From Verrucomicrobiota bacterium (GTDB lineage Bacteria > Verrucomicrobiota > Verrucomicrobiia > Opitutales > Seribacteraceae): a DNA stretch of 64,000 bases. The stretch's first letter is position 1, and every line of letters begins with the position of its first letter. The translations under genes were made by a program, and so were the position numbers. Under the pieces are notes generated by a model. It worked only from the letters and a program-made list of their open reading frames with translations. It was not told the origin of the DNA and did no database searches. Location: NCBI GenBank assembly GCA_028343845.1, contig JAOLZO010000010.1, forward strand, positions 1 through 64,000, read 5' to 3'. This document shows, in pieces, positions 12,601 to 27,600 of the stretch.

Positions 12601-15600
12601 GACTTCCCTCTTTTGGTTCGCTTGGGAACGGTTTCCCACCCTGACTTTTCCCTGACTTCCTTTGCCGATCAGGCAAACGGCGGAGATCTTCGTTTCTTCG
12701 ATCAGCAAAACCGCGAACTAGTTTACGAAATCGACGAATGGAATGCTTCGGGAGAATCCACCGTTTGGGTTCAGACCAAAGAACTGAGCCCTAATTCGAA
12801 GATTCTAGCCTATTGGGGGAACGCTTCGGACGTGACCCCACCTGCCTATCGTTCCGACGGATCGCTTTGGTCTGGGTATGACGGAGTCTGGCACTTGGAT
12901 GACGCTCTTGATTCCTCGGTAAACTCAAGGACAGCAACGGCCAATGGCGGCGCAGTCCCGGGCTCGCCCGCAACCGTGGGCAAAGGCCTCACCCTGGATG
13001 GCACCGATGATTACCTGAACATCGGTGGTTATGGCGGTATTTCCGGCTCAGGGGCACGCTCCGTTTCCCTTTGGCTCAAATCCAATCAATCCAGCAGCGG
13101 CTTGGCGGGTTGGGGAGCGGTTGGAAACCTGTGGAACTTGTCCTGGAATAGCCAAGGTCCATTCGTCTCGACGGATAATGGTGGAGGAAAACGTCAGGGA
13201 GCGTTCAATTTGGGAGACGACCAATGGCACCACCTTACCCTTTCTTTTCCTGGCTCGGGCAGCGACTTAAACACAACGCGGGTTTTCGTCGACGGGAAGC
13301 TGGTTGATTCTCCTGCATCTTCTGTCTCAGGCTTGGTAAATACGCAAGGAGGAGGAAATCTTGCCATCGGGGCCTTGCACGACGGCACTTCCAAAATGAC
13401 AGGCATTCTTGATGAGGTACGCGTTTCATCGGTTTTCCGTGGACACGCCTGGGCAAGGCATTCCTATGAGAACCAAAAACCGGGGTCCAATTACCTCCAA
13501 TACGATTTGCAATACCTCTTGGCTCCCGTTTTACCCGCAGACCTCAACCTGACCGTAGTCGTTGGTCAATCGATGAACTACCAAGTTCAAAGCGATCCGC
13601 CAGCCACCTTATACGCTTATACCGGATCGTTGCCCCCGAGCTTGTCCTTTAACGCGGCTACCGGCGTAATTTCAGGCACACCTTCCGGGAGCCCCGGGCA
13701 ATTCGTACTTTCCCTTACCGCTTCCAATCCCAAGGGTAGCTCAACCACGACCTTGACAATCGAATCCAAAGGAGCGGTTGAAGCTCCGGTTGTTGCCATT
13801 GGCTCGATCCTTGAGGTGGGAGGCAGAAGCGCCACCCTTCAGGGACAACTTGTCGATTCAGGAGGGGTTGCCAATTCCGTGACCCTCTATTACGGCGATA
13901 CCGATGGCATCGAAACCCCAGGCGACTGGAATCACACCCTATCCCTCGGAACCTTCGATCAAGGCCCCATAAACGCAGGATTGAGCGGATTGAACAGTGG
14001 GCAGACTTATTACTACCGTTTTGCCTCGAATAACTCCGCAGGCACGGACTGGTCCGGTCCGGGAACCTTTGCCACCCTTTCCTTTGACCAGGGCACTTTG
14101 CGCTTTGACACCGGTTCCGATGAGACGGGCGATTCAGCGGGCTTGTTTTGGAACAAGGGAACGGGAGAAATAAAGGTCATGGATGCAAACTTGAGCACCG
14201 AGAACTATCTCGCCCCGGACGGAACGGCTTGGATGCTCACCAAGGCAAGCTTCCATTTCGGATCGGACTTTTATCTCGGACCAAACTTGGACAAGGTAGT
14301 CTTGGAGGGCGTAAATTCACTCTCCATATCAAGCGATGGGAACGTCACTTTGGCAAAGAGCATTACGGGATCCCCTTCACCTGCTTCCCCCCACGTACCG
14401 AATGGATCGTTGCTGGATGGTTATGATGCCTATTATGGTGATGACCCGGGCAAAGGACACAGATTGGGCCGCGGACGGCTAGGTGGATTCGGAGGCGGAC
14501 AGGGTCCGGGCAAAGGACATAGTCTCGGAACAAATAGCTCAGGCGGACTCTCTGGTGGTGGTGGATCCTTCGCGGGTGAAGGCGGGCCCGGGGCTTCCGG
14601 ACCAGCAGGGATTCGATACGGATCGGCAGAACTTGGATTGCTTGTAGGAGGTTCGGGCGGAGGCTTGGGCAACTTGGGCGAAGCTGCTGCGGGCGGAGGC
14701 GCTTTGGAAATCATCTCCGCAGGCAAAATCCTGATCAAGGATGGAATCGAAATCTCGATGAATGGGGGTGCGGTAATCGTCAACCCGAATCAAGGCGCCT
14801 ATTTTTCCGGTGGAGCTGGATCGGGCGGAGCGATCAGACTGGTTGCGAACAGTATCGTGAACAAGGGAATTTTGGAAACCCGCGGTGGGGATGCGTCCGG
14901 CATGGACAGCCGTGAAACCGGCGTCCGTTTCCTCTCCGATGCAGGCGGTGCAGGTGGAGGTGGACGCGTAGCCTTTCTTGCCGATGGGTCGATTGAAATG
15001 GGGACGGTGATCGTAGATGGCGGAGTTGCCAATGGGGATGGAATGGCCGGTATGATAGGAAGTGTTTTCTCGGGACCCCGCTCCCCTACCCCCGCAGTCG
15101 ACCTGAACCTCACCTCAGGCACTTTGGTCTTCGATACGGCCGGAGCCTGGACTCATACCTCGGGATTAAAGGGAAGAGGTACGGTGCAAAGATCGATCTT
15201 TTCCGAAAACGGTCTGAGTTACGGCTATGGGATTTGCACCTTCAATTTCAATGATTTTACACTTGGCGCCGGCGTTTCCATCGTAGTTCGCGGAAGCAAC
15301 TCCTTACGTTTCCAAATCGATGGTAACGCAACCATAGCAACCGATATCCAAGCGGACGGCCAAACCGGATTGCAAGGCATTTACTCTGGGTTACCCGGAG
15401 CCGGAGGCTGGTCTTCAGGCCGGGCTCTCAACGATACCGAGAACAATGGAAACTTGCATCCGGCTTTGGACGGACAGGGCCCCGGTGGCGGACGAGGCTA
15501 TGAAAAAACCAAGTCCAACGGAGGAGGAAGCTACGGAGGAGCAGGTTCCGGGGGATTGAATCTCGGCATTCCCGGCTTAACCTACGGGGATGAGAAAATC

Positions 15601-18600
15601 ACTCACCTCATCGGCGGATCGGGGGGTGGACACGCAAAAACCGGATCCGGAAATTCGGGCGGAGGTGGCGGAGCCATCGGTTTTGCAGTAGCCGGTACAT
15701 TCAGGTTGGAAGCAAACGGTACGATTTCAGTTTCCGGAGGGAAAGGCCAGTTCGAGCAAGATTCATCCGGGGCTGGTGGTTCCGGAGGTTCGATCAAGAT
15801 CGAAGCCGCCAGCATTCTCAACTCGGGTAAGATCACGGCCGTGGGTGGAGATGCCTACGGCTTGGGCGGACCGGGTGGAGGCGGACGGATTTCCCTCGTG
15901 ACCAGTGGTTCCCTCATGGAGGGAGACGTAAACGCATCCGGAGGGCGCTCACTGCTCTCCGTAACGGGAACCCATCGCTCTTCCGATTTGGTCGGCCATT
16001 GGACGTTCGATGAGAATTCCTCGGTTGCAATTGCAAGCGATTCAACTGCCAACAACCTTCATGCAACCATCGGGGGCAACCCTCAACGCTTGCCTGGAGT
16101 TCGGGACGGAGCCTTCTATTTTGACGGAAACGACGACCGGGTCTTCCTTCCCTCCGATCCAAAGTTGGCATTGGCCCAATACACCGTGTCCTTTTGGATC
16201 TACCCCGAGCGCAACAACGAGGGATGGACGGGGCTTTTCGGTCGTGGCAACCCAAGAAATTACGCAATTTGGCTTGGAAACTCGAATCACGTCAGTTCTC
16301 CCTTTGTTCACCACAGGTTCATGGAGGGTGCAGACACAAACCAAGGGGCGCCCAATCATACTCTTCCGGGATGGAACCAATGGTATCATGTCGTGTGCTC
16401 CAACGGCGGACTCGGGTCGGTTGCCCGGACTTACGTGAACGGGAGCTATTTCGAAGGGAATGCAGTAAGGGAAAAGCCCATTTTAGAGGAATTGGCAATC
16501 AACTCGTCTTCAGCGCCCTTGAATATCGGAGTCGATCCTGAAGCCGCTGCTTCCGACAGAGCATATTTCCTTGGCAGAATGGATGACGTCCGCCTGTACA
16601 ACGTTCCGCTGGGAATCGAAGACGTCAAGATCATCTACGTCGGAGAAAACAACTTGGGGTCAGCAGGTGCCAACGGTTTGAACGGAACCGTAAACAAACT
16701 CACCGTACCGGCGCTTCCTGCCATTTCGAACCTCTCGCTCACTTATGGCCAAAAAATAGTGGGAACGGATTTGGGCGAACAATCAGGGTTGACCTACTCG
16801 GTCAGCAACCTGCCTCCCGGCTTATCCAACCGCCAGGGCTTTCTTCCGACCGAGTTGCCGGGGCTTCTTGCCTGGTATGCTGCTGACCGGAACGGGAGCT
16901 TCGATTTTTATGCCGACCGCAATTACGAGCGTAACGATACCGTCGCCTCGAACGATCTCGTACTCGGCCTTGAGTTCAATGAAGGAAACGGAACCGTCGC
17001 CTTTGACTCCACGGGCAATGGAAACCACGCCAACCTGCTTAACCCAGCCCAATGGTCTCCGGGAAAGTCCGGCGGAGGGATAGCCTTCGACGGAGACAAC
17101 GACGGGGTTTTCTTCTCCAAGGTCGGTTTTATGAACCAGCCCAGCGCATTCACGCTTTCGCTTTGGTTCAACCGGACCAGTGACAAAGTCGGAATGTCAA
17201 CCAATCATGGCGTGGACAACGTGCTGGTCGCCCAAAGCAGCGCCAATTTCAACGACAACCTCGAGATCGGAACGTCAGGATCCGAGATCGAAGTTTATTT
17301 GGACTCGGGAGACGGAGCCGAGGATGCCTTCCATACGACTACCGGGGCTGGAATCTCAAACGGAGCATGGAATCACCTGACCGTTACCTATGGAACAGGA
17401 TTCAAGCTCTACCTAAACGGAGCCCTCCTTCTTGACCGCCCGGAATTCACAGGGCCACTCGATTCTTCCCAAGATTCCCCTCTTTCTCTCGGGATCGCCC
17501 GGGTATTCTCTGACCAATGGGGAGATTTCGAAGGGGGAATGGATGATTTGCGCATTTACAACCGCGAATTGAACGCAACCGAAGTCGGTCTGCTATTCGG
17601 TGGTGGCAACGGAGATTTTTCATCGACTATTTATACCAGTACGGAAAAAGGCCGAATCCGGTCTTGGAACGATCTATCCGGTAACGGAAGAGATGCCGAG
17701 GCTCCCTTTGAGACGGCTCCCTTGAAATCTTTCGATCAAGTGACCGGTTCGGAAATGGCCTTTTTCGATTATGGGAAGACACTCTCCATCAGTGATTCCA
17801 GAACCATGCCAATGACCGTCTATCTGGTCGGGCGGGAAACCGGGGTAAGCATGCCCGACAGGGAATTATTCACCTTCGCGGGCTGGCGAGTCGCAAACAG
17901 TGGAAACTGGGCCCTCAGAAGATGGAACGACAACAACCCCAGCATCCTTTCGAATGCCCCTTCGAGCTTGCATTCCGTCGTCGGTTGGAAATTCGACCGT
18001 TATGGATACGAGCTAAGGGTGAATGGTCAGAGCATGGGAGCAAGCTCCTCAGCCAACTGGCATCCGAGCGCGCTCTTTGACCGGATCAATGAGGACAGTT
18101 CCTTAGTCTTGGGTGAATTGATACTCCTCCCCCGTGTCCTTGGTCAGGACGAGGTCCATAAGATCGAAGGCTATCTTGCCCATCATTGGGGTCTCGCAAA
18201 CAGCCTTCCTGTTGGACATGCCTACAAGACCGGTATCCCCGAAGGACCCGAAGGGCTCGTTATCGAAGGGCAGCCTACCGTTGCAGGAACGCATACCGTC
18301 ACGGTAACCGCAAGCAACCAACTTGGCACGGACAGCGCGAGCTTTGATATCATCGTCAGCGCAATATCCCCCCAAGTCCAGACAAAGGGCGCAACCCAAG
18401 TCGGGTCAACCAGCGCCCTTTTGAACGCCAACCTTCTGGAGGCAGGCGGCGAAGCAACCTCAACCTCCTTCGAATGGGGACTTAACTCGGGCAGCCTGGA
18501 TCAAAATACTTCGATTTCCCTGCAATCCTCATCCGGTGAATTTTCCACCATGGTGAACGGATTGACACCTGGAGCCACTTACTACTTCCGGGCAAAGGCA

Positions 18601-21600
18601 GTGAACTCGGCCGGCATATCGAATGGAGACGCAATTTCATCCGATCCCCTTTTCCATTGGCCCCTTAATGATACGGGGGGAACGGTCAATGACCTAAGAG
18701 GGTTGGCCCAAGGCACGATTGTCGGAGCCAGTCCCTTTACCGGTCCGAGTCGCGGACAGTCCCTGCGGTTTGACGGTTCGGATGACTATGTTTCCTTTGG
18801 TGACCGAGACGAAATGGATTCGCCCGAACGCTTCACCCTTTCGCTTTGGTTCAAGCGCGAACAAGACTTGACCGACCGGTCGACCAACCACGCCGTGGAC
18901 AACGTCTTGGTTGCCCAGTCAAGCGGTGTATCCAACGACAATTTCGAGATCGGCACCCATGGGACCTTCATCGAAATCTATGCCGATTCAGGAACCGCCG
19001 CGACGGATGCGACGGTCCGAGTCGATGCGGGGGTAACGGATAACACCTGGTATCACCTCGCTTTGGTCTATGGCAGTGAGATGACACTCTTCCTGAACGG
19101 AACCAAGGTTTCGACTTGGACGCAATACAACGGGAGACTTGAAGATAGTGGAGTTTCGCCCCTTTCCATTGGAATCGCACGGCCCGGTGAAGATAATTGG
19201 GGAGAATTCAAGGGCTTGATTCAAAACGTGTTGATTTACGAGGCCGAACTTTCGGCTTACGAAATCAAGGTTTTGGCCGAGCAAGGCGCCGTCCAATCAT
19301 TCACGACCGGTACGCAACCCACTCCCCCGGTCGTTCGGACTCTTCCCGCCACCTCGGCAACGGATAACAATGCGACCTTGTCCTACGAATTGGTCACCTA
19401 CGATGGATCACAACCGGAAATCATCCTCTATTGGGGTCCGGTAGACCGACAGGAGAATGAAGGACTTTGGGCAAATCAATTGAGCCTCGGGCCCCAAGGG
19501 GTTGGCATAGGCACTCATACCGTGACCGGGTTATCCCCCGGACAAGACCTCTACTATCAGGTACAGGCAAAGGGATCGGCTCATAATGCATGGTCGGATG
19601 CCAGTGGGCACACGCGCACCGTTTCGGTGCCCGACGTCGCAACCCTGCTCGCGGTCGATCAATCGACGAATTCAGCCACCTTGCGCGGAACGCTCATAGG
19701 CAATGGGGGCGTCACTCAAACCATATCCCTGAGCGAACCGCTCGTGTCTAGCGAATTGATCGCGCATTGGCGCTTCGACGAAGGACAAGGGAGGGAAACC
19801 TATGATTCCACTGGTTTCAGCACCGCAGCCCAAATTTTCGATGGCGCGAATTGGGCAAACGGCAGAGGAGGACAGTTTGGGAAAGCCTTGGACTTCGACG
19901 GTGGTAACTTGGCTTACGTCCAAACCGGATCCTTCCAAATTGGCGGAGCCATGAGCTTCAGTGGTTGGGCATACAAAAGAAACTTGGGCAATTGGCAACG
20001 AATGGTCGATTTCGGCAACGGTACCAATGACAACCTTTTGATTGCAAACAGGTGGTCATCGAATCAAGTGGAATGGGGAATCCGAAGAGGGGGTGGAAAC
20101 ATTGCCTTGGTCGTTCAGGACTTCTGGGCTCTGAACGAATGGCAACACGTCGTGGCAACGGTTGATGACTCGAGTGTAATGAAGCTTTACCGAAACGGAC
20201 AATTGATGGGATCGATGATCGGACACCTGCCGAACAACCTTTCGAGAACCAACCAGTATATCGGCAAGAGCAATTGGCCCGACTCCTATTTTGACGGGAT
20301 GATGGACGATATCCGGGTATACGACCGTGCGATTACCCAGAACGAGGTAGATCAGATCTTCTCCGGTGACTTGGAGCAAACCGTGACCCTCGGAGGGGAA
20401 GACCCGGTCATCACCCTGTTCTGGGGTGACGAAGATGCGGGGCAGACGACCGCGGTGGACGCTTCTTCGCCTGATGCATGGGATGCAAGCAATCTTCTCG
20501 GAGTCAAAGCCCTGGGCGAATTCTCCTTCCCATTGAGCGGTCTTCCTGTAGGAAAAACCTATTACTACCGGTTCAAGGCCACCAATTCGGCAGGAACAAG
20601 TTGGTCTGCAACGGCATCCATCTTCTCAACCGGATCCTTTGGTTTCAAAGCCGATTCCTTTGCCGATGGAAACATGCTCCTCTGGCTTGATGCCACGGAC
20701 GTCAACGCAGACGGAAACCTTACAAACGAACCGGTCGGGGGCAGCTTGGACCAATGGAGAGACAAATCCGGAGCTAACCGCCATGCCGGAAACGGGAAAG
20801 GGCCGGACGTCAAGGTTGACCGTTGGAACGGATTGTCCGTGCTGAAGTTTGACGGTCAAAGCCAGTACCTGAGAGTTTCGGATTCGCCCGCTTTCGATTT
20901 TGGCGAGGATGCGACGATCTTCATCGTTGCCAAGGGAGATACCCTGGCTGATTGGCGCCCCATCCTTTCCAAGCGGGGCATGGATGGAGTCGGTTGGCAA
21001 TTCCGCAAGGACAACACCGATTTCGCAACGTTTACGGTTCGGGGAACGACAGGGAACGACGGCCAGCGCGGAGCGACCCCGATCAATGGCGATGCTCATG
21101 TCTGGGCGATGAGAAAAGAACAGTTCAAGCGCACCCAGTGGGCGGACGGAAACGAGGAGTATCACATCGACGACAGAGATTCCGTTCCCGCAACCACGAG
21201 CGACCTAGTGGTCGGTGCCCGTGATCAGGACGGAATCTCAGCCTTTGGAGGAGTCGAGATTGGTGAGATTCTCGTATTCGATTCCGCCCTGAGCGATCAA
21301 CAGGTTTCCCAAATGCAGGGGCATTTGGCCCACAAGTGGGGGTTGACTGACGAGATGTCGAACGCTCATCCCTACAAAACGGTCCCTCCCCTCTTCGAGA
21401 ACCGGCCTGAGATTACCCTTGATTCGAGCTACACCTTTTTCGTTCAAGGCAACGTCCCCGTAAGCATGCAGGTCACCACCAACCGCCCTGCAGACGCTTA
21501 CAGCGCTCTGGGCTTGCCTCCGGGACTCGATCTGAATTCCACCAGTGGCCTGCTATCTGGCACCCCAACCGCCACCGGAAGTTTCACGGTTACCTTCGAA

Positions 21601-24600
21601 ACAAGCAACCAGGCCGGTTCCTATGCAAAACAGGTCTTGTTCGACATCAGAGATTACTCGGACTGGCAATTCTCAAGCATGATAACCTTCCCTGGCTATA
21701 CGGGTTCTTCCCAGATTTCCGATTTCCCCGTTTATTTCGAGTTGAACAATTCCATCACCGGATTCAACTACGAACAATTCGCATCTCCTTATGGATACGA
21801 CCTCAGGTTTGTCATGGCAGACGGCAACGAGGAAATTGAATACGAAACAGTCCATTGGAATCCTGCCGGAATATCATCCTTCTGGCTCAACCTTCCCAGG
21901 CTTGACAACAATACTTCAATCAAGGCCTTGTGGGGTAATCAGAATGCGCTTTCCCAACCCGAATATTCCAAGGACGGACGCATCTGGGATGGATACCATG
22001 GCGTCTGGCATATGGATGGAACGGGTCAAGACCTGATCAAGGAGTCCAAATCAAGCTTTCACGGAACACCCTATAATTTCGGCACCATGCGAGAAACGGG
22101 AGTGATTGGAACGGCTCTCAGTTTTGACGGAGTGAACGATTACGTCGATTTGCCCATCGACTCGCACCCTCCGGCCGATGCCAGGAAGCTTTCGATCTCC
22201 TTTTGGAGTTACGGCGGAGACAAGCATCTTGCCATGAACTCCATCCTCGAGTCCGGTTCGGCCCTTGGCCGCCACCTGAACATTCACCTTCCATGGTCAA
22301 ACGCCAGGGTTTACTGGGATGCCGGAGTCGGTGGCATTGACCGAATCGAGAAAGAGGACAGCTTCTACAAGGGAACTTGGACCCATTGGGTCTTCCAAAA
22401 GGACCGTGATTCCGGATCTATGTACATCTACCGTGACGGATCGCTCTGGCAGTCAGGTTTTTCCAAGACCCGGCCTTTCGGTTCTCCGGTAGACAGTTTC
22501 AGGCTTGGATCCGCACGGTACGGAGGTAGTTACTGGCACGGCTTGCTTGATGAATTCCGGATGAGCTTGTCGATTGACTCCCCAGACTGGATTCTCGCCT
22601 CTTATCTCAGCCAACGCCCGGGCACGACCTTCTCACAGATGCAAGCCGTGCAGGGTCCGCCGATCATACTGGACGGACAGACCGTCGAGGGCTACGCAAA
22701 CGATCCGGGAAAACAGGTCTCCTACCAAGTGCAAACCTTCCCGGCAGCCAGTTCATTCTATGTTGTCGGACTACCCGCCGGTTTAAGTTTGAACCAAACG
22801 ACCGGAGTGATCAGCGGACAGCCTTTGCAGGGCGGATCCTATCAGGTGACCATTACCGCGCAGAACGGATATGGGAATAGTCAGGCGATTATACAGCTCG
22901 CCATTGTCGATCTCAACGGGTTCACCCATCAGGCCACGGTCAATTTCTCCGCTTACACCGGACCGACCCTCAACGATTTCCCTGCCTTGCTAAGGTTTGA
23001 CACCAGCACCCCGAACTTCAGCTTGAAAAGCTTCAAGTCACCCATGGCCAACGACCTTCGTCTTTTTGACAACGCAGGAAGGGAATTAAGCTACGAGATC
23101 GAATCGGTCGACCACCAAAACGGCGTTTTGCTCGTTTGGGTAAAAGTACCTGAATTCAATCAGTCCACCGAAATCCTTGCGAATTGGGGGAAGGCGGAAT
23201 TCGCGGACAAGCCCCCGGTCTATGCAGATGACGGATCGACCTGGTCGAGCGGATACCGGGGAGTATGGCATTTCCGGGCAATCAACGAGGTCGGAGTGCT
23301 GACGGATTCGTCCTACTACCGCAATCATGCCGAGGACGAATTCGGCTTCACCGAAAACAATTCAATCATCGGGACTGGCCGGGGCATATCCGGCGGAGTC
23401 GAGAAATTCATCAAGATCCCCTCCTCCTACTCCATGGATTCCCTACATGAGGAAAGCTACAGCTTTTCAGCTTGGGTCCGATTGGAAGAAGAACCCCAAA
23501 CAGTTGCCTTGGATTCGGTTTACGGGATGGGATTCCTCATGAGGCCGAACGATTCCTACTTCAATGACATCGAGACCCTTATCGCTCTTGAACCCCAGGC
23601 GGCAGGAGCTCGGATCATGCAGGCCGGCCCTAGACAGGGACTCTATTTCAATGGGGACAACGACTTCAGGAACGCAGGGATCGGGATCAACCGGAATGAC
23701 AATTACATGACCTTATTCCTGACCATGTTTACTCCACAGGAGAGCGGGCTGCATCAATTCCGCTGCACGGACAAGGACGATCGGGCAACCATTTGGCTTG
23801 ATCTTGACAGGGACGGGATTTTCGAAGCATCCGGGGACAACGGTTTCGAAAAAATGGGAGGGAATAACAACTTCACTTCTTCCCTGATCAATCTTGATGC
23901 GAACCAATCCTACAAGATGGCGATTGCCCACGGGGAATGGGGAGGCGGTTCCCGTCTCCGTCCCTGGTTCCTCACCCCCAGTGTGGATTGGAGAGTCATC
24001 GATCCAAGCGACCCGGATCAGCAAGGCTTCTTCAAGGTTCCGTTCGGGGTAGACATCTCCGCCAACCTCAGCCCCTACCAATTCTATCAACACGGAGCGA
24101 ATGAAAAGGCTTTTGTAGGAGGAGGACAATACGGGGCGACTCATTACCTGAGCGGGCAAAAAGTCACTGCAAACTCCTCGACCGCGTTGCCTTATGCCCA
24201 ATGGAAGCATTTGTTCGTAAACGTTGATCATGCCAACGGCCAGTTAAAGATCTACCTGGACGGAACCCTCATCGATACCGAAAGCTTCACCCCGGGTTCG
24301 AAGGGGCCCGAATTACTTGGCCAAGACTGGATTCTCGGACAAGGAATCGTTCCTTCGAGTTTGGACGAGGTACGTTTGTCCAAGAGCCCGCGTTCCGCTG
24401 ATTGGATCGAGGCAGCCTATCATAACCAAAAGCCCACTCCATCCTACCCCGCTATCGGTTCCGTAACCGGACCTCCGAGCTTTACTTCGGTTTCGTCCTT
24501 TACCATACAAGCGGACGAGCCCTTCACCCATATGGCAACCGTTACCGGTACGCCCATCGCCTTTACCGGCACCGGACTGCCCGGTGGCTTGATTCTCAAT

Positions 24601-27600
24601 CCGGCTGACGGGAACCTTTCGGGCATCCCATCGGTAGCAGGTACGTTCCCTGCAGTCATGAGAGCCCTCTACTCAGATGGTCAAAATGCAGAGCAGAATT
24701 ACGATTTCACGGTTCTTCCCGCCAAGCCGGAAATCAGTATCGGAGTCCCTTATGTGATTGATTCGGGAAGTATCCTGGTTCCGTTTGAGGTCCTCACCAC
24801 CGGCGGGATTGATCCGGACGTTTACGTCCTTGCCGATACGGTTGATCACGGAACGAACTTCTACTCGTGGGCCTATCGGGTACATGCCGGCAAGCTTGGG
24901 TTGGGAACAGGATCCACCATCGTAAGCGGACTTGCTCCCGATCAGAGGTATTACGTCCGTCTCTTTGCGGAAAACGTCTCGGGCTTTGACTGGACGGGGA
25001 AGGAATCATCCCCCCGGACGCAACCTGAGTCGACGCACCTGCCCTTCGGTCTCGCCCTTTGGTTTGACGGTGACGACATCACGGGGGATCCCAATAGCAA
25101 ACCTTCCGATGGGTTTGCCCTTACTCAGTGGTTCGACAAGTCGGGCAAGGGAAGGCACATGGCAAACGTCTTGGGAGATCCCGTCATAAGATTGGATGGT
25201 TTCGGAGGGCGTGCAGTCGTGGACTTTGACGGGAATGACCGGATGAATACCGATTACGACATGCGTGCCGGCCTGGAGTTGCAAAACTGGAGAAACGGCG
25301 GTTACACGGTTTTCGGAGTGTCCCGATACAAGGGTGGCGACAATGAACGGGTCATTACCTCTATCGGAACGAATTGGCTTTTGGGGCATCACGGAAATTG
25401 GATAGGCAGGTACTATTTCAACGGTTGGGTTGACCAGGGCTTCGCATCCGATACCAATTTCCACATCTTCGAAACCGTCCATCAGGGAAGAAGTTTAAGT
25501 AATGATCCATCCGCTACCGTCTGGACGGATGGCATCGAAGGCTCGTATCGCAACGGCGGGAAGCAGCGTTCGAACAATTGGAATTTCTTCCCTTCCAAAA
25601 TCGCGTTCGGAGCCTACCAAAACTCGGCCACACACGAATCATCCAAGGCTCAGGTCGCAGAGTTCCTTTTCTTTGCCGGACAGATGCTTGAGGACGATCG
25701 GCTCAAGATGGAGGGTTATCTATCTCACAAGTGGGGAATCCCCCTGCCCTCCAACCACCCATGGTACCTGAACAAGCCGACCTATGGAGAAGTGATCGTT
25801 ACGGGAACCACCCCCGTGATCGACACGAACCGTACGGAAGGACCGACTGTGGCCAACAGAACGCCGGCCAATTTGAAAAAGACTTCCGCAACCTTGACCG
25901 GAAGACTAGTGGATGCAGGACTCGGCACTCTCTACACGGGAGTCGGACAATCGGACTACGACCCCAGAGACGTATCCGGATTAAGACTTTGGCTGGATGC
26001 TTCCGACATTGACGGCGACGGGGTAACCGGACCCGCCCCCACTCCTACCGAAATCCCCTGGGATTTATCTACCCTCAATCCGATTCTTTGGCTCGATGCC
26101 AACCACTCCTCGGCACCGGGAGCGAGCTGGACAGACCGTTCGGCAAGTGGAAACGATGCGACAAGGAACGGTGGCCCCTACGTCACGACCCAAGCCTACA
26201 ATGATCTTCCTGTCATGACCTACGACGGGGTCAACGGACACTACCACAGTTTCAACCCGATCAGCGACATCCGTACGGTCTTCTGGGTGGTCAACCGCAA
26301 TCCCGGAACCTACTCCTTCCTGCTCGGGCATACGGGTAGTTATAATTTTCACACCAACAACAACCGATTCTGGCACAACAATTATGCCCATGCGAATGTC
26401 AAAAACGGTTCGCTTTGGGTAAACGGCGCCCTCACGGACGGTCTTAACCAAAACGTACCTTCCGATCTATCCGTGATTTCACTGAGGACGGCCGGAAACG
26501 TTTCTGCAAACACTTTCTCCAGAGATCGAAACCAAAACAACCGTTATTGGAGCGGCGAATTGGGTGAATTGATCATCTTCAATTACGTCATGAGCGACGA
26601 ACAGGTCCGAAAGGTCGAAGGCTACTTGGCTCACAGGTGGGGCCTCGAAGGCGATCTTCCCGGCGGGCATCCCTACGCCAGCTTGGATCCCAGAACCGAA
26701 ACTCTCACGATCCACGCACAGGTTGCAAAGGTCGAGGACAAGTCCGATCAAGATAACGACGCTACCCAAGCCAATACCGATCAGCAACCCGGACTTGTCG
26801 TGGAGGGTCAAAACTCTCTCCACCTCCTGAATTTCGACGGAATGAACGATCACCTGTCCTTTGACCGGATCGAACCCATACGCACCGCCTTGATGGTCGT
26901 AAAAAGGGAAGCCGGCAACACCGGATACATCCTGGGCGACAACACCCGTTACGATTTCCGTTCGGGCAATGGAAAGATATGGTCCAACGTATGGACGAAC
27001 CCGGACGTATACAATGGGTTGCTCCATGTCGACGGAAACTTCAGGGACGGTCTGAACAGCGATCTAACGAACGACGTATTTTCCATCTTGGCCGTCCGTA
27101 CGAAGGGTTCGACCATTGCAGACAGTTTCTCGAAGGACGGTGGCAGCGGAAACACCTGGAAAGGCGATCTGGCCGAGTTGCTTGTCTACAATGAACCTTT
27201 GTCCGATGAGGATATTCGCCGGATCGAAGGATACCTTGCCCATAAATGGGGCATTGGCACATTGGTCGGTTCCCACCCCTACAAGCTTTCTCCTCCGAAA
27301 AGAAGCAGGCCTACGGCGCAAACCAAGATTTTCTGGGGAGGAACCGACGGCGGGACCAACCCAGCCGCCTGGGATAACGTAATCGACACCGGTGAAGCCT
27401 ATGCCGGTTTAAGGAAGTTAACTTCCGGGGTAAACGTCCTTTCGGACCCCTTGCCTACCGAGTCCGGCAGTTCCTTCCCCGCCTCCGCCTTGCTTGACGG
27501 ACAACTGCCGTTGGACGGATGGCGTTCCAGCTGGACTGCCTGGTACAAGAAAAACCCCCTTCTGACCTTCAACTTGGGCAAGAAGAGAATAATGGACAAG

